Assembly (NCBI RefSeq): GCF_020520425.1
Contig: NC_079489.1
Coordinates: forward strand, 95,336,810-95,400,809
Source of the DNA: Spinacia oleracea
Taxonomy: Eukaryota > Streptophyta > Magnoliopsida > Caryophyllales > Amaranthaceae
DNA length: 64,000 bases
Direction of reading: 5' to 3'
Shown here: positions 62,784 through 64,000 of the stretch, piece after piece
Layout of the letters: each line of letters starts with the position of its first letter
Numbering within the stretch: the stretch's first letter is position 1
Notes under the pieces: generated by a model
Seen by the model: only the letters and a program-made list of their open reading frames with translations
The model's database searches: none
What the model was told of the DNA's origin: nothing
Made by a program: the position numbers and the translations under genes

Positions 62784-63994
62784 TTAGGATGGATACCCAG
62801 AGACCAAAGCATCTTATAAGTGTTATTCCCTGGAACATTAGTACTGTCAGAAACCTCCTCCATTGCCATCATAGCATAAGCATTTTTAACTGTCAATTCA
62901 CCTGACTTCTGAAATTTCCAGTAAAGGAGATCATCAATATTTGAAGTTGGAAGCTCCATGGCAACTATTTTTCGAGCATCCTGGAATTCGAAACATGCAC
63001 GAACCTTGTCATGGTCCCACCCCATACCCAAAGGACGAATGAAATGATGAACTTTCCAGTCCTTCGCTTGCAGTAACGTAACATTTGAATTAAAAATAGG
63101 AACTTCACCCTCAACCCACCTATTTCCCCCTGCCAAAACTTTCCTTCCATTCCCAATTTTCCAGCTACAACCTTTAAGAATATTGTTGAAAGCTCTTCCC
63201 ATGCCACGCATACCCCAAGAAAGAGCACGCCCTCTAACTGAAGCTTGAACCCCGGATTGTAATGGCTTTGCAAACTTATGATTAACAATAGCAGCTAACA
63301 TAGAATGGGGGTTATTACTTAAACGCCAAATATGCTTCATGAGTAAAGCCTTATTTAAGCAGGACGTACCTCGAATGCCTAAACCACCTAGTCCCCTAGG
63401 GAGCTGCAGAACTTGCCTATTAACCCAATGTATTCCTTTATTTGAATTTCCAACCCAAAAAAACCTAGTTATAATTGAGTCAAGCTTGGTTGTTAAGGAA
63501 AGAGGAATTTCCATGCAATTGAAAATATGGGAAACCATGGCAATAAGAATAGAATTGATAAGAATCAATTTTTGAGGTTGTGACAGGCAACAAGAATTCC
63601 AAGCCGCAACTTTTCCTGCTACCTTGTCAACTAAGAATTGAAACTTGGTGTGCTTTGTACCTATCAAGTCAACCGGGACTCCCAGATGTGTTCCTAAGTT
63701 TGGAACCAAATGCATTTTGAGAATATCTTTGAATATTTCCTTCTCAACTACAGGGGTATTAGGACTAACCTTAAAATGAGATTTTTGCAAATTCAGTTGT
63801 TGACCTGAAATATCACAAAATCTATGAAGAACCTTCAAAACCTGGGAGTAGCTATCCCTAGTAGTAGTAAAGAAGAGTAGCGCGTCATCAGCAAAGAAAA
63901 GATGTGTCATCTGGGGTCCACCCCTTGTAAGGCATATTCCTTTAAAGAACCTTAAGTCATTACCCAACTGAAGCATTCGAGAATGAATATCCAT
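62765..63994 (-). pseudogene. LINE reverse transcriptase, C-terminal part
   Basis: It reads the catalytic FADD (HLFFADDALLFF) near 63880, then GQQLNLQKS, LGTHLGVPV, AAWNSCCLSQPQKLILINS and RGLGGLGIRG, the standard order of plant L1 reverse transcriptase downstream regions. The domain's N-terminus and the endonuclease lie beyond the window. The frame runs on to 62606, but the homologous text shifts near 62770, so about the last 55 codons are out of frame. Confidence 0.85.
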
Positions 63995-64000
63995 GCAGAA

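Larger units (their letters stand above)
61799..64000 (-). mobile_element. L1-type LINE, 3' part
   Basis: Minus-strand non-LTR retrotransposon, cut by the window's right edge. It ends in a poly(A) tail of 18 bases (T run on the + strand, 61799-61816). It encodes the C-terminal half of the LINE reverse transcriptase, a zf-RVT zinc region and a plant-type RNase H. One frameshift separates the two coding blocks. Confidence 0.85.

Overview
This is a plant nuclear window: AT-rich, intron-bearing genes with GT-AG borders, LTR retrotransposons, MITEs, a LINE and one conserved plant gene. The family content fits a eudicot. An Amaranthaceae-type genome (spinach, beet, quinoa) is only a guess. About four fifths of the window is transposable-element DNA, much of it nested. 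The only ordinary host gene I can name is an intronless adenylate isopentenyltransferase (cytokinin biosynthesis) on the minus strand at 59833-60879.

Layout. 1-2034: no gene, small repeats and MITE pieces. 2035-7254: decayed Ty1/copia element with a truncated 3' LTR. 7318-9444: nested MITEs, including Stowaway copies with TA duplications. 9585-35060: a large Mutator-like element (MULE) flanked by the 9-bp duplication TTTGGATAC, about 15 kb once a nested retrotransposon is subtracted. It carries two convergent genes. One is a + strand ULP1/C48-peptidase-like gene whose 19-exon model reads open for 1332 codons. The other is a - strand FAR1-type MULE transposase of 6 exons with a single-base frameshift. 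Its non-coding DNA is packed with the short motif TGTTCTTTT / AAAAGAACA. 15446-25849: a copia-derived, apparently non-autonomous LTR element (here 'B1') inserted in exon 9 of the ULP1-like gene (duplication ACAAC). 35070-39278: intergenic DNA with a Mutator-type MITE and a hAT-like element. 39279-58074: an Angela-like copia element ('A') with intact LTRs and duplication TATGT, one continuous gag-pol frame and four in-frame stops. A second B element ('B2', 46203-56519, duplication GAAAG) sits in the 3' end of its pol. 58075-59832: intergenic. 59833-60879: IPT. 61799-64000: 3' part of an L1-type LINE, cut by the window edge.

How the parts relate. A and B have the same terminal bases, the same initiator-Met-type primer site, the same polypurine tract and related 5' leaders. 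Both B copies carry the same decayed reverse-transcriptase remnant, so B probably moves with proteins supplied by A-like elements. The MULE is the most interesting system. Its coding potential (transposase plus ULP1-like protein), the symmetric 22-bp palindrome in both ends and the element-wide motif array suggest a transposon with its own sequence-specific DNA-binding factor, comparable to the anti-silencing VANDAL elements of Arabidopsis. That is an inference.
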